Positions 1 through 11,700 of a stretch of 26,647 nt of DNA are shown piece after piece. The notes under the pieces were generated by a model that saw only the letters and a program-made list of their open reading frames with translations, had not been told where the DNA came from and made no database searches. Each line of letters begins with the position of its first letter. Within the stretch, counting starts at the first letter, position 1. The DNA comes from Zygnema circumcarinatum. Lineage: Eukaryota; Streptophyta; Zygnematophyceae; Zygnematales; Zygnemataceae. The stretch covers positions 2,228,806 to 2,255,452 of the forward strand of contig CM074812.1 in the NCBI GenBank assembly GCA_037447605.1. Direction: 5' to 3'. The position numbers were made by a program, and so were the translations under genes.

Positions 1-482
1 CTCCGAGTGGATTCGGGCAGGCCGATATTTTTTTCTTTGAAAAAAACAAGAAGGGGTAAAATCTGCCCGATGGAGAAAGGTGTGTATCGATTTCAAAAAG
101 GTGGGAAAAAAAAGGTGAAAAAAAAAAGGTGAGAAGGTGTGAAAGGTGTGTTCTTTTTTTGTGCTATTTTAAAATCTGCCCGGCGAAAAGAGGCCTGTGT
201 GTAGACAAAAAAGGTGTGAGAATAGAATTTTCCATGTCGTATTAGTGTACGGCCGAAACAGCATCATTTTTGTCGTGTTCTTTTTGCTGATTCAGCGAGT
301 TCGAAGCACCATTCAGGGACTGACACGTGTCAAATTTGCAGCCGTGGCGGCAGGAAGGCCAATCATGTATTGCCAAGTGACAATAACAACAGCGTACGGT
401 ATTCGAAAGGTCCTGATTCTGAATATCTTAGGCCATAGTTGATCCGGTCTACTTTGCAAAATATCATTGGTTCTACATCTCC
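1..482. other. Non-coding left edge, purine-rich
   Basis: I see no supportable gene here. The first 200 bases are A/G-rich with runs of A and repeated AAAGGTG words. The word CTGCCCG recurs (near 64-70 and 176-182) and its complement CGGGCAG occurs near 14-20. An open frame at 197-442 has no recognisable domain and no splice partners, so I treat it as chance. Confidence 0.5.
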
Positions 483-555
483 TTCAATTCATGCGATTGG
501 TTTGTACAGTTCCTTAACCAATTCACCCGATTAGTTCGTACGGTTTCTTCCAATT
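483..555 (-). repeat. Two units of a ~32-bp minisatellite (inverted copy)
   Basis: Read on the minus strand, the stretch gives two diverged units of the form GAATTGGAAGAAAC-GTACGAAC-AATCGGGT. The same unit occurs on the plus strand in the right-hand intergenic region at 21887-22004 and 22424-22511. The array abuts the element terminus at 557. Confidence 0.7.
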
Positions 556-556
556 A

Positions 557-581
557 GGGGGAGTCAGACCTTGACCATCGC
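557..581 (+). repeat. Isolated inverted-repeat terminus of a TA-targeting element
   Basis: The sequence GGGGGAGTCAGACCTTGACC and the next five bases are preceded by TA and match the left terminus of the complete element at 22007-22412. I found no matching opposite terminus on this side of the window, so this is a truncated or rearranged copy. Bases 582-786 that follow show nothing I recognise. Confidence 0.6.
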
Positions 582-788
582 CCGCGGAATTGAAAGATTC
601 CGCCGGAGGAAAGGTATTGATTTCGATTGCAGAATTCGGTTCGGAAACCGCGGCTCCCCCCGAACCTGTCTGTCCCGTCCGTACTTCGAAATAGGTTACA
701 AAAATGAGATGCAGGCTCGGCGCCCGAGCCTGTCGAACGTCCACTTTTGGCGAAAAAGGGCTGCCGTACAATGCGGAATTGGCCCGTA

Positions 789-1384
789 CAGTAGGACCCC
801 GTCATATTTTCCACCATCAAAAGTGCGTCCCCAAGAAATTCGCCCCGATTTTGCCGAAACCACCTTTTTGTACGGTAACTTGTGTTAGCCGTACTATTCG
901 TACTATTCGTACTAACCGTACTAACCGTACTAACCGTACTTCTCGTACTAGCTGTACTAGCCGTCACGGGCTTACGCAAAACTCACCTATTCTCCCCGCA
1001 CGTGCCGCCGTAAGAGGCGCTCGCTCTTCTCCACTTCTTCTTGGTTTCGATACGATACGATACACCCCGATACGGTACTAGCCGTACTAGCCGTACGAGC
1101 TGTAGTAGCCGTTACGGGCTCGAAGCTTTTTGGTTTGCTGCCTCAGTAAACGCTAAGGCGTGCTTCATGTACTGTATGCTGTTAGCCACGATACGCTACG
1201 GTACGATGCGGTGCGATACGACAGCAAACGATACGATATGGTGCGATACGATACGTACGGACCTACATGAACTCTAACATAATTTCGCTCGCCTATTGGT
1301 AACACGGACCTTATATTTGCCAAATACAATATTTTCGCCCGATTTTTGCCAAATGTAGGTGGAAAATATGACGGGGTCCTACTG
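789..1384 (+). mobile_element. Non-autonomous Tc1/mariner-like DNA transposon (MITE), copy A
   Basis: Perfect 27-bp terminal inverted repeats (789-815 and 1358-1384) begin CAGTAGGACCCC and are bounded on both sides by TA (787-788 and 1385-1386). This fits the TA target duplication and CAGT start common in the Tc1/mariner superfamily. The 596-bp interior has no transposase frame. It contains a 10-bp tandem array (GTACTAACC-type units, about 885-960) and GATAC-type 5-bp arrays (about 1044-1072 and 1187-1260). A 51-bp block (830-880) is identical to 21235-21285 in copy B, and the segment just inside the right end also matches copy B. It must have been mobilised by a transposase encoded elsewhere. 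Confidence 0.85.
885..965 (+). repeat. 10-bp tandem array inside copy A
   Basis: About eight units of the form CGTACTA followed by TTC, ACC or GC lie directly after the 51-bp block shared with copy B. Copy B carries an equivalent array at the same internal position (about 21289-21381), so the array belongs to the element rather than to the host site. Confidence 0.75.
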
Positions 1385-1615
1385 TACTTAGATCCGTACT
1401 TAGAAAAGCCAAAAATTGGAGTCACCGTCATTCTGATTGTCCGTAAAATTCCGTTAAAACGGTTGCTTCCGTCGGCGCGTCTAGGCAGGAACCACCCCAC
1501 GATACAGTACGTCCAAACCGACCACTGTACGAACAATCAGTATCTTTCGCCCAGCTGTACGGCCTGGTCCTGGGCCTGCGCACGGGGGACTGCTCCTCTC
1601 GTGGTTTGTGGAATT
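1385..1615. other. Spacer between copy A and the G-rich array
   Basis: No gene or repeat family recognised. Short open frames cross the stretch on both strands but show no domain, signal or splice support. Confidence 0.4.
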
Positions 1616-1982
1616 AGGGTGAAGGGTCGCGAGGGCGCGAGGAGCCATGGCGGGCAGGTGAGGGTTGGGCCGCATGCATGCATGCATGCCATGCAGGCAT
1701 CGGAGGGTTAACTGTGGGGGCCTTGGGGAGGCTATGGGGTCCATGGGGGATTTGAAGGCTATGGGGGGTATCCCATGCATGCGCCCATGGGGCCATGCAG
1801 GCATCGGAGGGTGTACCATGAGGGCCATGGGCCCGTTTGGGGTCCATGGGGGATTTGAAGGCTATGGGGGGAATGGGGGGCATGTGGGGCATGTGAGACG
1901 TGGGGGGTATTGGGGGCTTGGGGGAAGTGGGGGGCATGGGGGTCATGGTGGGGCCATGGGGGGGCTATGGGGGGAGATTGTT
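1616..1982 (+). repeat. G-rich ATGGGGG array with a ~105-bp tandem duplication
   Basis: Degenerate units of ATGGGG and GGCATGGG run through the stretch. A longer period is superimposed: the segment beginning CATGCAGGCATCGGAGGGT near 1690 is repeated near 1794, and the block GGTCCATGGGGGATTTGAAG recurs about 104 bp later. A GCATGCATGCATGC run sits at about 1673-1686. Frames across it are repetitive Gly/His/Met or Pro strings and are not genes. The array resumes at 2283, beyond the MutS-like insert. Confidence 0.75.
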
Positions 1983-1984
1983 AG

Positions 1985-2257
1985 CTTGGAACATTTTTAG
2001 AATGCCGCCGCTTTTCCTGGCTTATGTTATCTTTCTTTGAAGCTGATCCTTCTTTTACCCAAATCAAGTTGCTTCTCAATGGCCTCGATGTCAATATCAC
2101 TTCACCCGTGGAAGCGTTGCTTAAACTTAGCGAGCTTAAAGCCCTTGCCCTCTTAGAAGAGGCAAAAAAAAAGAAATCATCAGAAGTTAGGGAAGGAGCT
2201 AGGACTTTTTACTTTTACGATTATCACTTAAAGTCACTTCTATTTGATCAATCGTAG
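1985..2257 (+). pseudogene. Fragment resembling the C-terminal tail of MutS
   Basis: The frame is open from 1985, with the first ATG at 2024 and a stop at 2257. It encodes SFFEADPSF, then a segment reading LNGLDVNITSPVEALLKLSELKAL. This resembles the end of bacterial MutS proteins, where a loosely conserved QLSFF-type stretch is followed by a helical L-x-LTPxEALxxLYxLK motif; I know the B. subtilis ending LNILDMTPLEAMNEMYKL. A charged tail of about 35 residues follows that I do not recognise. The ATPase and clamp domains are absent, so it cannot be a working MutS. Seven-base direct repeats AGCTTGG (1983-1989 and 2276-2282) flank it, and the G-rich array lies on both sides, so it looks inserted into that array. 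The MutS assignment is from memory of the motif and is moderate. Confidence 0.45.
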
Positions 2258-2282
2258 ACCCTGGTTGTGACAAGAAGCTTGG

Positions 2283-2365
2283 GCTATGGGGGCAATGGTG
2301 GCCATGGGAGGCATAGGGGCCATGGAGGGCTATGGGGGGCACGGTGGGGCCATGGGGGGAATGGG
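2283..2365 (+). repeat. G-rich ATGGGGG array, right portion
   Basis: Same unit types as 1616-1982 (GGCTATGGGGG, GGGCCATGG). It probably was continuous with that array before the 1985-2282 segment was inserted. Confidence 0.7.
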
Positions 2366-2398
2366 GGACCATAGCGCGCGCGCGCTATGGTCCCCCAT
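2361..2398. repeat. 38-bp perfect palindrome with CG core
   Basis: ATGGGGGACCATAGCGCGC is followed immediately by its exact reverse complement, centred between 2379 and 2380. A second 16-bp palindrome built on GGACCATATGGTCC lies at 2403-2418 and shares the GGACCAT word. It can fold as a cruciform in DNA or a hairpin in RNA. It lies just upstream of the candidate start of the receptor kinase gene. Confidence 0.85.
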
Positions 2399-2410
2399 AG
2401 CGCGGACCAT

Positions 2411-2543
2411 ATGGTCCGGCCGCGCTTAAAACGGAGGGTCCGTGGGAAAGCGAGCGGGGTGTGCAGAGCGCTGCTGACGGCAGCCGTCGTGGCATGCATG
2501 TGCATGGCGGGGAGCGCTGTCACGATGCGACGGGAGCAAGCGG
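2411..2543 (+). CDS. Candidate signal-peptide exon of the receptor kinase
   Basis: The frame opens with ATG at 2411 (an alternative ATG is at 2387). It encodes a basic stretch (RPRLKRRVRGK) and then a hydrophobic run, RALLTAAVVACMCMAGSAV, ending in a plausible signal-peptidase site. It is in the same frame as the LRR N-cap exon but separated from it by an in-frame TAG at 2603-2605. A small intron is therefore needed: the best donor is GTGCGC at 2544, joined to one of the AGs at 2605-2612. No combination is convincing, so the exon and its end are tentative. The true first exon could lie further upstream, or the 5' end of the gene may be damaged. Confidence 0.35.
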
Positions 2544-2605
2544 GTGCGCATTTACCTGCAATGCCGTCGGCCTACTCTGCCGCGACCTCAGAATGTACTC
2601 ACTAG

Positions 2606-2760
2606 CAGAGAGGGGGCCGAGGAGGTGCAGAAATTCTGCGGGGGGTGGGAGAGCAGCTGCAGCCTGTCGACGGCGCTCTCTTCGAGTCATGGACTGTCAA
2701 CAACGACTGCAGCAACTGGGCGGGAGTGGAATGCGACAACGACGGAAATGTCATCACATT
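2606..2760 (+). CDS. Receptor kinase exon: N-terminal LRR cap
   Basis: The in-frame peptide reads [20 protein letters not shown], then [17 protein letters not shown], then NDGNVITL. This is the plant LRRNT pattern: a helix, SW, a Cys pair in C-x-W-x-GVxC, then a GNV strand. The paired Cys normally closes the hydrophobic end of the LRR solenoid. The 5' boundary is either 2606 or 2609 (tandem AG acceptors TAG/CAG); the donor GTGACT at 2761 leaves phase 2. The following 783-bp intron holds no exon I can support. Confidence 0.8.
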
Positions 2761-5700
2761 GTGACTCTCGCTTACCTCTAGGCCTCAGCTATGAAGAGTG
2801 TCACTGGAAATAAGCCCATTATCTTCCAGATATGTGATTCCTCACCACACTTAGGGTCTGTGGTATTACGTTGTGGCAGCACGTGTCATATCTAAGAAGG
2901 TTCGTCGATCGACCACATGTGGCAGCACGATTCTTTTTTATGTGTAGTGTGGCAATAGAAGTAGCGGGTGCATCACTACCCCTACATGCTTCTACTTGCT
3001 GGAGAAGGCACAAAAATTCAGTCAAACGCTGCGAGGATCTCCATGAATGTGGAATTCTCGATGATTCTCACACCTATTTTATTGCTGCGCGAGTTCCAAA
3101 GAGCGCACACTACTCCCCTGCAGCTCCTGATAGGATATACACCCCCTCATAGGGAATGTCTCGGACGGTCACATCGATGGAAAGGGCGCCAGCTTTCACC
3201 TGTTCATTTTAGAAGTGATTTTTGCTTATCACTTTTATGCTTATCCTTGCGTAGGTCGAGCTATCACATTAGTCCATTTCACGAACTTGGAATCGCGATC
3301 CAACTGACTGAGACATACGGGTCCTTGTCACGCATTTGCCACCATTTGCACATAAGTGCATGGATGATGATTCAGATCATGCTTTCCTCCATTGTGTAAT
3401 CGACTACTTTAGCCGCAACAAGCACCATGTTGCCATCGCCGTGGTCTTTGTCGCAAGTTTGCAATCTCTTTTAGTTGTTAACATTGCCTTAAGGAATTGA
3501 TTGAGTATCACTTATGATTGCTGCGTATTGCTTCTACTTTCAGGGCTCTCTCTATCCAAAATGTCACTCATCCAAACGGGACGGTGCTGTTTTCGAGCAC
3601 ATTTAATTACAACCAGACTGGTGTCTATGCAAATTTACTGAACGGAACAATTTCTCCAAACATCACCTTGCTCACAAGTCTGCAGATCTTGTAAGGGTGC
3701 CACTCCTTCGCAATTTCCCCCTTTCCTCTCCCAGCTGCCTTCTCCCCTCCATCTTCCTCTCCCTCTCCTTCGCCCGTGTCAAGATACTAGTATCAATAGA
3801 AGAAGGGGAGAGGAGGGAGGGGGTAACGGTGAACGAAAGGGACAAGGGAGAATACAAAGAGGTTGAGAATTAAAAAAGAAATAAACAAAAACCTAAACCT
3901 AGACCAGCCTTAGGGTGGCCAAATGACCACGCCATACACATCCCACACCATGCCATGCCATGCTGAAATCCACTATACGCCAACATACAAACATTGTGAA
4001 GGAAAAAAAAGGGAAATATACATATCTGAATTGTGAATCATTAGCTGATTGTATATGTACTGTAAGGATCGTGCCTGGTTAGAGGCAGTCATTTTATTTT
4101 TTCTACTATCAAAGCCCTGGAAATTTTGTATAATCTGTTCTGAAGGGATACGGACGAAAACGTAAACGTGAACCTTCATTGCGTGTCATTTTCGCTTCTA
4201 TTGCAGATATTTCTATCAAAATTTTCTTTCAGGCACAATTCCAACGAATATTGGCAAATTATCTAACTTAAGAATTCTGTACGTGTACAGCTTCCCCTTC
4301 AGTTTTTTCCCTTTTTGCAGGAAAGATTGCCCTAAATCGCTCTGTAGGAGTTATAATTGCAAGCATTTCTCTTTCCTTCCAGTCATTGACAAGCCCCTTC
4401 GCATATCATATACCTCTCAGAAAATCTGCCTACAAAAGCTTACCCGTTGTGGTCAAACATAAATTCTGTAGAATGTGCTGTTAGGAATGTTGGTCTAGAA
4501 GTGAATCAAATATTGGGTTCATGTCGTAAATTCATGACATCATTCCAACCAGCATTATTTCTGGGCTTCAGAATGCTTGTAATGCAGGCCCTGACAGATT
4601 ACAAGTTTGTTCTTTTTCACTTTTTGCCGTTTCTTTATGCTGGACCAACTCTTCAGTGATCTGGGGAGTAACATACTGGAAGGCGGAATTCCGGAGAGCA
4701 TTGGAAACTTGACTCTCCTAGAGAGTTTGTGAGTTTTGACCACACATGACGCTTCAGCCCCTTACATTTCTCGTTTCTTTTACTTTTTTTCTTTCTCATT
4801 TCTTTTTTCTTGAAGAATGTAAACTTCAAAAATTCCAAATCCTAAAAACCTGCACATTCTAGGGTCTGCAGAAAGTAGGAGCTCTGCTCTTCTGGCTCTC
4901 CAATGTTGCTTGAAATTATAGAAATGCTGCAGCAATATTGGCTTAGCATCGTGTGGCAAAGTGGTTCGGAATTTCGTGTGCAGGAATTTGGGTGGAATCT
5001 TTTTGGATACTTCCCAAGGAGATATCTTGGTCGCTTTGGGTGGCACAATACCATCAACAGTCGGCAATCTTGTCAACCTGCAGTCACTGTAAGCACATTC
5101 TCCACATACTGCTGTGCATATAAGGGAGGAGATTTTGGAGCGGATTTTCAGGGTCTACAGCAGATTATGCAGCTTTTCGGCGAAGGTGTTCGAATATTCA
5201 AGCAGATCATTTTTGTTTTCTCGGTACAGTGGAATTGGAGATCCTTCGTTCTGTTTACGCGCGCTCTAATTGATTGCAGAGATCTTTCTTCTAGCAATTT
5301 TTCAGGCTTTGTACCGCCCTCGCTCAAGAAATTGACCAATTTACGCTCCTTGTAAGCACCACGCCGGTTTTGTGAGAACTAAACAGGCACTTTCACATAA
5401 TTAACAGAAGGAATCCTTTTGTCTGATTGATTGCCCCCCTTATTGCCTCGAGAGCAACCCTATGCACTCAAAGGCAGTCGTTTCAATACTGCGCTGAAAG
5501 GGCTGCAAAAAGGACAGACTGAGAAAAGTGAAAATAGTCTACCCAGCAAAATTTTGAAAACGCTTGATTGAAATTTACTACTTCGATGGAAGCAAGCAGT
5601 CTTAGCGCTTTTACACGTAGGTTAAGCAGTGACCCAGTGCAGAATTTCCAATTACGTGTCTGCAAAAAGTGCATGTTTATCTGTTGTCGCTTGAGACTGA

Positions 5701-8700
5701 GCTCTTTACGACATAACAAGCGGTCTTTCTTGCAGGAATTTGTCAACGAATAAACTCACTGGATCAGTTGACTCTTTTCTTGGAGAGTTCAAAGAGCTTC
5801 AAGTGCTGTGAGATGCAAAGCTGCCGTTCGATTTCTTCTTTCTCATTCCTGCTAACCGTTGACCAAATCACATAGAGAGGATGTGCAATGCGAGTCTTTT
5901 TGTGTGTTTGGGCGTAGACAGTTATGATTATGACAAGTCATGTTCTGAATAAAAAAAAATTCATCACAGCTCGGTGCAGTCCACTTTACTGTTCAATTAC
6001 AAGTTTAGACTCCAGTTCACAGTTGAACTGGGCTGCTGTGAGAAGGTCGTGTGAGTCCGCGACGTGTTTGAGGCAGTCAAGTCCTGATAGGGCGTATTGG
6101 TGCCTCCCTTAGGAAATTGTCTGGAAACGAGTTCAGTGACGGGAGCTTCCCTGCAGTCCTGGGGGACTATTTACAGCTGACAGAAATGTACGTACACATT
6201 CCAGTTGTCGCACAGAATTTCGCATCGACCTCCGCATAGGACTTCAGATGAAAATCCGTTTAAGACTCCATACAAAACTCATTTACGAATTTTGCACTCT
6301 GAACTCTGCACTGGAATTCGCGCCGATGCTGAAGAACTATGAGGACCGGTTTTTTTGCACGTGACTCTTAGCTGCAAGACTTGATGGAGCTTTGCATGAT
6401 TTTTTCTTCAGAAATCTGCATCGAACGATCGTAGAAGGAATTTGAACGCGGGGTTTTGATGAGATTCGAATCAATCCTCGCACTTGCCTGTGGTGCGCGC
6501 TGATGCAGGGATGTGGGATCGTGTGGACTGGTTGGAGCCATGCCTGAATCTTTTGGCAATCTCTCCAGCCTGAACTATCTGTGAGTGGATGAAGAGAGAC
6601 TAATTTTTCCTCTGGATCAAAAACCCTAAAAAACAACAAACAGTAAAGAGGAATGCGGGTAGTTCGTATGTAATTATTAAACAACCTCAATTATGCCTGC
6701 TGTTTTCCAGGAACGTTGAAGATAATAGAATAACAAAACTTCCTTCCAATCTCGCCCGCCTCGTGAAACTGGAAACACTGTAAGTTATCAAACCAGTCAT
6801 ACATTCACAGTAGGGATAGTTCTGCATTTGTAAACCCACTCTTGCATGACTTCGTTTTTTGGAGCAGCTTTGCGTATTCACGCCCTCTTGATCTTTACAT
6901 CAGATTATAACTGCACCTAAGAATATGTTAAAACCGCACCGAAACAATTGTTTTTTTAGCGTGCCTTTCATTTCACTCAGAGAATTTTTATTGACGAGAG
7001 CCCGCATGGTGATTTAGAGACAGAAAGCGTGAGGTTTGTTTATAATTTTTCTTCATCCTTTTCCCTTGCAGGATTTTGACAAACAATGCCCTTTCAATCA
7101 TTGATCCTCTCAGTGTGCTGCCTAGCCTCACAATTCTGTAAGTGGGCTAGAAGAGTAATCCCCTATACTCTATCTAAATCAAAGATGGCTGTGTTTGACT
7201 TGTATTTAGGAGGTTCCAGCATATTTACCCTTGTCGAGTTGCACATATTGGCTATGTCATGAGGAAGCTAGTTTCTTTTTTGGCTCAAGATTGTAATTCT
7301 ATGTGCGAAATCAGCTGAAGCCTATGAACTCTGTCTCAGGGTTTGAAGCTGGGAATGATAATCGCTCGTTTCTGCTGTCGCAGAAGAATTGCGTCTAACT
7401 CTTTAAGCGGCGTTTTTCCTGACTTTTCCAATTTTTTGAACCTCAAGGAGCTGTAAGCCTTTCCAACTCCATTTCACTACGTGATGCGAGCGTTTACTCA
7501 AGCACTTTCCTTGGATATTGGTGATTTATCTGTATCGTTTGGTCATGGCTCTTTTTGTAACCGGGAAAAGTCTGAGAGCGAACATCTCATAGTTGTCTGC
7601 ATTAGCTCGTTAAAGGGAAAAGATTGACAAGTAACAGATTTTTATGGTGATACCAGCAGCCCTTCGTCACAATACTGTCTGGATGAGGTTATGACAATTG
7701 TAGTACGATATGGTGATAGTGTGTAGAATTTTCTCTATTCGAACGAATGTTTCATAGCTATGGTGACATGTACGCGACATCCACCTTGAAATATGAACGA
7801 TTTTTCTTTCTTAATTTTCTTTTTATTGCGTGGATTGGCTTAAATACTGAGATCCTCGCCAGCCTTTGCCTTCTACGTCTGACGTCAGATCAGATTGTGT
7901 TGCTCCGCATTCTTTAAGTCCAATAAATCTTAAGGGCTCAGTGTGAGCACTCAGCACTAACTCTGCAGATGTGCCAATTGTTTTGCAGAGATATCAGTGG
8001 CAATTCCCTATCTTCAAATGGCATTCCTTCCTATTTTGCTAAATTTAAAGACTTGGAGGATCTGTGAGTGTTTCAACTTGGCCCTCTCAGCCTTAGTGCT
8101 TGAAATTCCAGTTTGAGTTCCTATCAATAAACATTATAAGTATGGGTTGTTCACTCTCAATGTGTAGGCTTTGCTTCCTTAAAAGGCTCAGCACCTACAA
8201 ATAACTCTCAAGTCGTTTACGTAGATGTAGACTTGTCGCGATTGCATCAAAGCGGTTATACGTCGCATGTCTGATCATGCACTTTCGCACTTTCATGATG
8301 TACCTAACGTGTCGTGATCAGTTTCTGAATCCGAATAACCTAATGGTCGCCAGCATGGACTCCGTAATATTGACACTTCTGTTAGGACTTCCAAAATTTA
8401 GTATGCAGTTTACATGTTAGCATATTCTGTGTCATGAAGTTTTGCAACCTGTCAAACTTAATTCAGCTCGTTGTAACAAGTGTCCGCATTCTGGACAAGC
8501 TCTGAACAACTGTTAAACTTGCAGAAGCCTGAACGAGAATAACTTCACTGGCAAATTCCCTGAATTTCTCACGAGCCTCAAGTTGAGGACTTTGTAAGTC
8601 GGCCTTGCATCCTCCCACAAACCAGTTAGACAGTGGAAATCTATCCGTGCCTGGTGGCATCACATTTAAGATCTTATATCTAGAATAGAGCAGATAAAGT

Positions 8701-11700
8701 GGATAGATGGCTCTTTGGAGCAAGTTTAAGTTCGCTATTCTATGTTTGAGCTTCAGTGTACAGTAATAGGTCATAGTGGATGTGATTGATTAGTTGAGTG
8801 ACTGAAGGTCATGTTGACTGCACGTTGAACGTAGTCGAGCGTGGAGATGACAGAAGGGAGGAAAGCGCCCCCTGATCAAGAGAAGCAGTTGTAAGCTCGC
8901 TGAATAGTTGGGAACAGTGCATGTTATTAGGTTCAGAACAAAGCGATGAATTTCTCGACTCCTGTCACAAGATACGGACAATTCTCCCCTTGCTTTCTCA
9001 CCATACTTCTCAATCGACGTTTGCAACAGGTCTTGCAGCAAATGCGGTTTGGTGGGGACGCTTCCTGCAACGATTGGGTCCATGACGAGCTTAGTGCTGT
9101 TGTATGATACTAAAAAATAATCCAATCTGCAACCGTTGTCTTGTGCATGCATGAATACTATTTGAAAAATCACGCCGTTTCCAAACCAGCCAGTTAGTTA
9201 CCAAATTCTTCTAAGGTTAAGGTGATTTAAGGAATTCACTGAACGAAAGTTGCAGGAAGTGCTGGTTGCACAGTCTTGCCTACTTGTACTGTTTACCAAC
9301 AGCTTGTTTGTTGAAAGTCGCAACTAGGATAGATCTATGTGCGTAATATATTCATGTTTTTATATTTTTTTCTTGAATAAGCGATTCTTAATTTGAAGCA
9401 CATCATTCTAAAGTTGAGTACTCACACTTCAGGGATTTGAGTTTCAACAATTTGACTGGGCCGATTCCTGACTCGATTGGCTCGCTCAGTCTTCAATTTC
9501 TGTAAGCTCTCTAACTCGACACAGTTACCTGCGATCAAGATCGAATACTGCACCATTTGGCAGAATACTGGTAGGATCATTGGAAAAAAGAGAGTAGTGT
9601 ACGTAGGTAGCTTGTTTGACGTGAATTCAAACATAGTCTTGCTATTTTAAGAAACTGTCAGTTTGATTCAGTGACTTCTGTTTCAGATTTTCTACAATTA
9701 ATCTTATGGCTTTTCTTGTTGGCGTGGAGGTTTTAGATATTTTACTTCCAACAAGCTCAACGGATCCATACCTGCCAGCCTTTGGAACAAGCAAACCCTA
9801 ACGGAACTGTGAGTGGCTGCATGCCCAGCATTATTTCTACCAACCTTATTTATGTTGCAGAAACTGCAAATTTGCATTCACAGAAATGCAGCTAAATGAT
9901 GTCTTGAATGCTGCCATTATTGTCTGAGAATGATGTGATCTACTATTTTGCTGCCAGGACCTGCGGCGAAGTTCGTTAAAAATAGGAGTAAATTGCGACA
10001 TGAGAAAACGAATGTCACAGAAGTATTAATACGCATATATTTTTTGTTTTCCAATGGATGAGCTCCGAAATTATAGTGATGAGGATGGATGTAAGCAGTT
10101 TTGGTGGATTTCAGCCCGTTTCTGTGTTCCTGGATTGCCTGAGGTACACATAGACTTTAGAAAGATTTTAAGTTGAAAACATGATTAACTGTGGCAGTCT
10201 CTCGAAATGTGCACCCTTCATTCGTAATACTCTACGATTCTCATCGTTTTGGTTCTGTATCCGATTCTCGTTTGGAGAGCTTACCCGCACGACCTAACAT
10301 TGTATACCTGTTCCTTGGTTATGCAGGTATCTGGGGAATAATCAGCTTAGTGGTGTTCTTCCACCTGTGTGGCTATCTTCCTTGCGCTTTTTGTGAGTCC
10401 GAGGGATTGGGGAATCATTCTTCATCTGTGCCCAATTGTCAATACTAAAGTTTGCCTGCCTGCCTGCCTGCCTCTGCTTGAAGTTTGCCTGGCTTATTGT
10501 ACACTTAAGGGGCGTAGACACTCAAGGCTTAAATTGCGTGAGTATTTTTTACTATCACTATATTTCCATCACTTTTTCTACTCATGGGAGTTTGGCCAAT
10601 AAACCGTAAAATAATAAAACAAGCTTTTACTGAATGTCACTGGTGCTGCCTGCGATCATATTGGATGTTAGCCTAAGTGGGAAGGTACAACAAGGTGCAT
10701 GGGCTATCATTCTGGTCTCCAAATGCCTTCTCCTTTACCATATGTTCAATTTTATGGCTGTGACTGGAAGTACATTCTTTGACTTCATTAAAATCTGGAG
10801 TTTTTTCCTCCTCAAAAGTTTCTATTTTGATTGTGCAATGGCGTGTGGACGTTCAATTTCCTTCTCTCTTTACGTTTATGATGAAGTCGCATCAACGTAC
10901 CTCATAGCTAGAGAGACAAGGACCAATAACAACTGTCTCGTCGACTGATTCTACTCGTAAAATCTCATCCATTTCTATGACGTCTGAGGCTCATAACATG
11001 TTGGAAACAGACAACGTTGAACAAAAGAAGATGCGAATGACTGAAATAAACATTTTTTGATGCGATTGAGGGGCGGCTTTCAGAGACCTTTCATTCAACA
11101 GCTTTACAGGAACCATACCCAGCAGTATCTGGAACTCGACAATTTACGGGGCAGGGTTAAGTATCCTGTGAGTAGCTGCCATCCTAACCAAGTCCTAACG
11201 ATACTAACGTCAAATATGCTTCCTCATGATAGTATTTCGACGCTTTCATCATGATCAGCACCTTCTGAGGATGATATGAAGGTGGAGGTTGCATTCTGAA
11301 GTATGGTGGTGCCCGTACAGAAACCTGGAGAACAATCAGTTCAATGGCAGCCTCTTGATCAATGCTCCATCGACGACTTTGACAACAGTGTAAGTTCTGC
11401 ATCTGTTTATCTTTAATAAATTCTTTTTAGCTTGCCTATAATTTTATTCCTGTTTAATATATGTTTCGCTATTCTTCTATCGCAGGAATTTGTCGTCAAA
11501 TGCACTTAGCGGAAGTATTCCTACTTCGTTATTGGACTCAACCAAACTTAAAGTGTTGTAAGTGTGTCGATTTCTAACCCGGCAGTGATGATGAATTCAT
11601 CCCCTCTCCCTCTCTCCCACTCGCTCCTCACTCTTATTCTCTTTCTCTTTTGGACTCTACTGAAAATCAAAAGCATCTCCTGTCGGTTCAGAAGAACTCC

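Noticed and set aside
197-442. 81-codon plus-strand frame near the left edge
   Set aside because: It has a short hydrophobic run but no recognisable family, no splice context, and it sits in repeat-rich DNA.
1481-2000. Overlapping Pro/His/Met-rich and Gly-rich frames on both strands
   Set aside because: They are direct readings of the ATGGGGG array in different frames; there is no non-repetitive sequence or domain.
5017-5088. A 72-bp version of LRR exon 3 starting at an internal AG
   Set aside because: Internal acceptors near 5021 give YLG-like starts but the wrong phase for the GGTIP half. Only the 4984 start keeps the frame.
10634-10948. 104-codon plus-strand frame in the intron between LRR exons 16 and 17
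   Set aside because: The hydrophobic stretches look suggestive, but there is no LRR pattern, no phase-2 acceptor/donor pair, and no known family.
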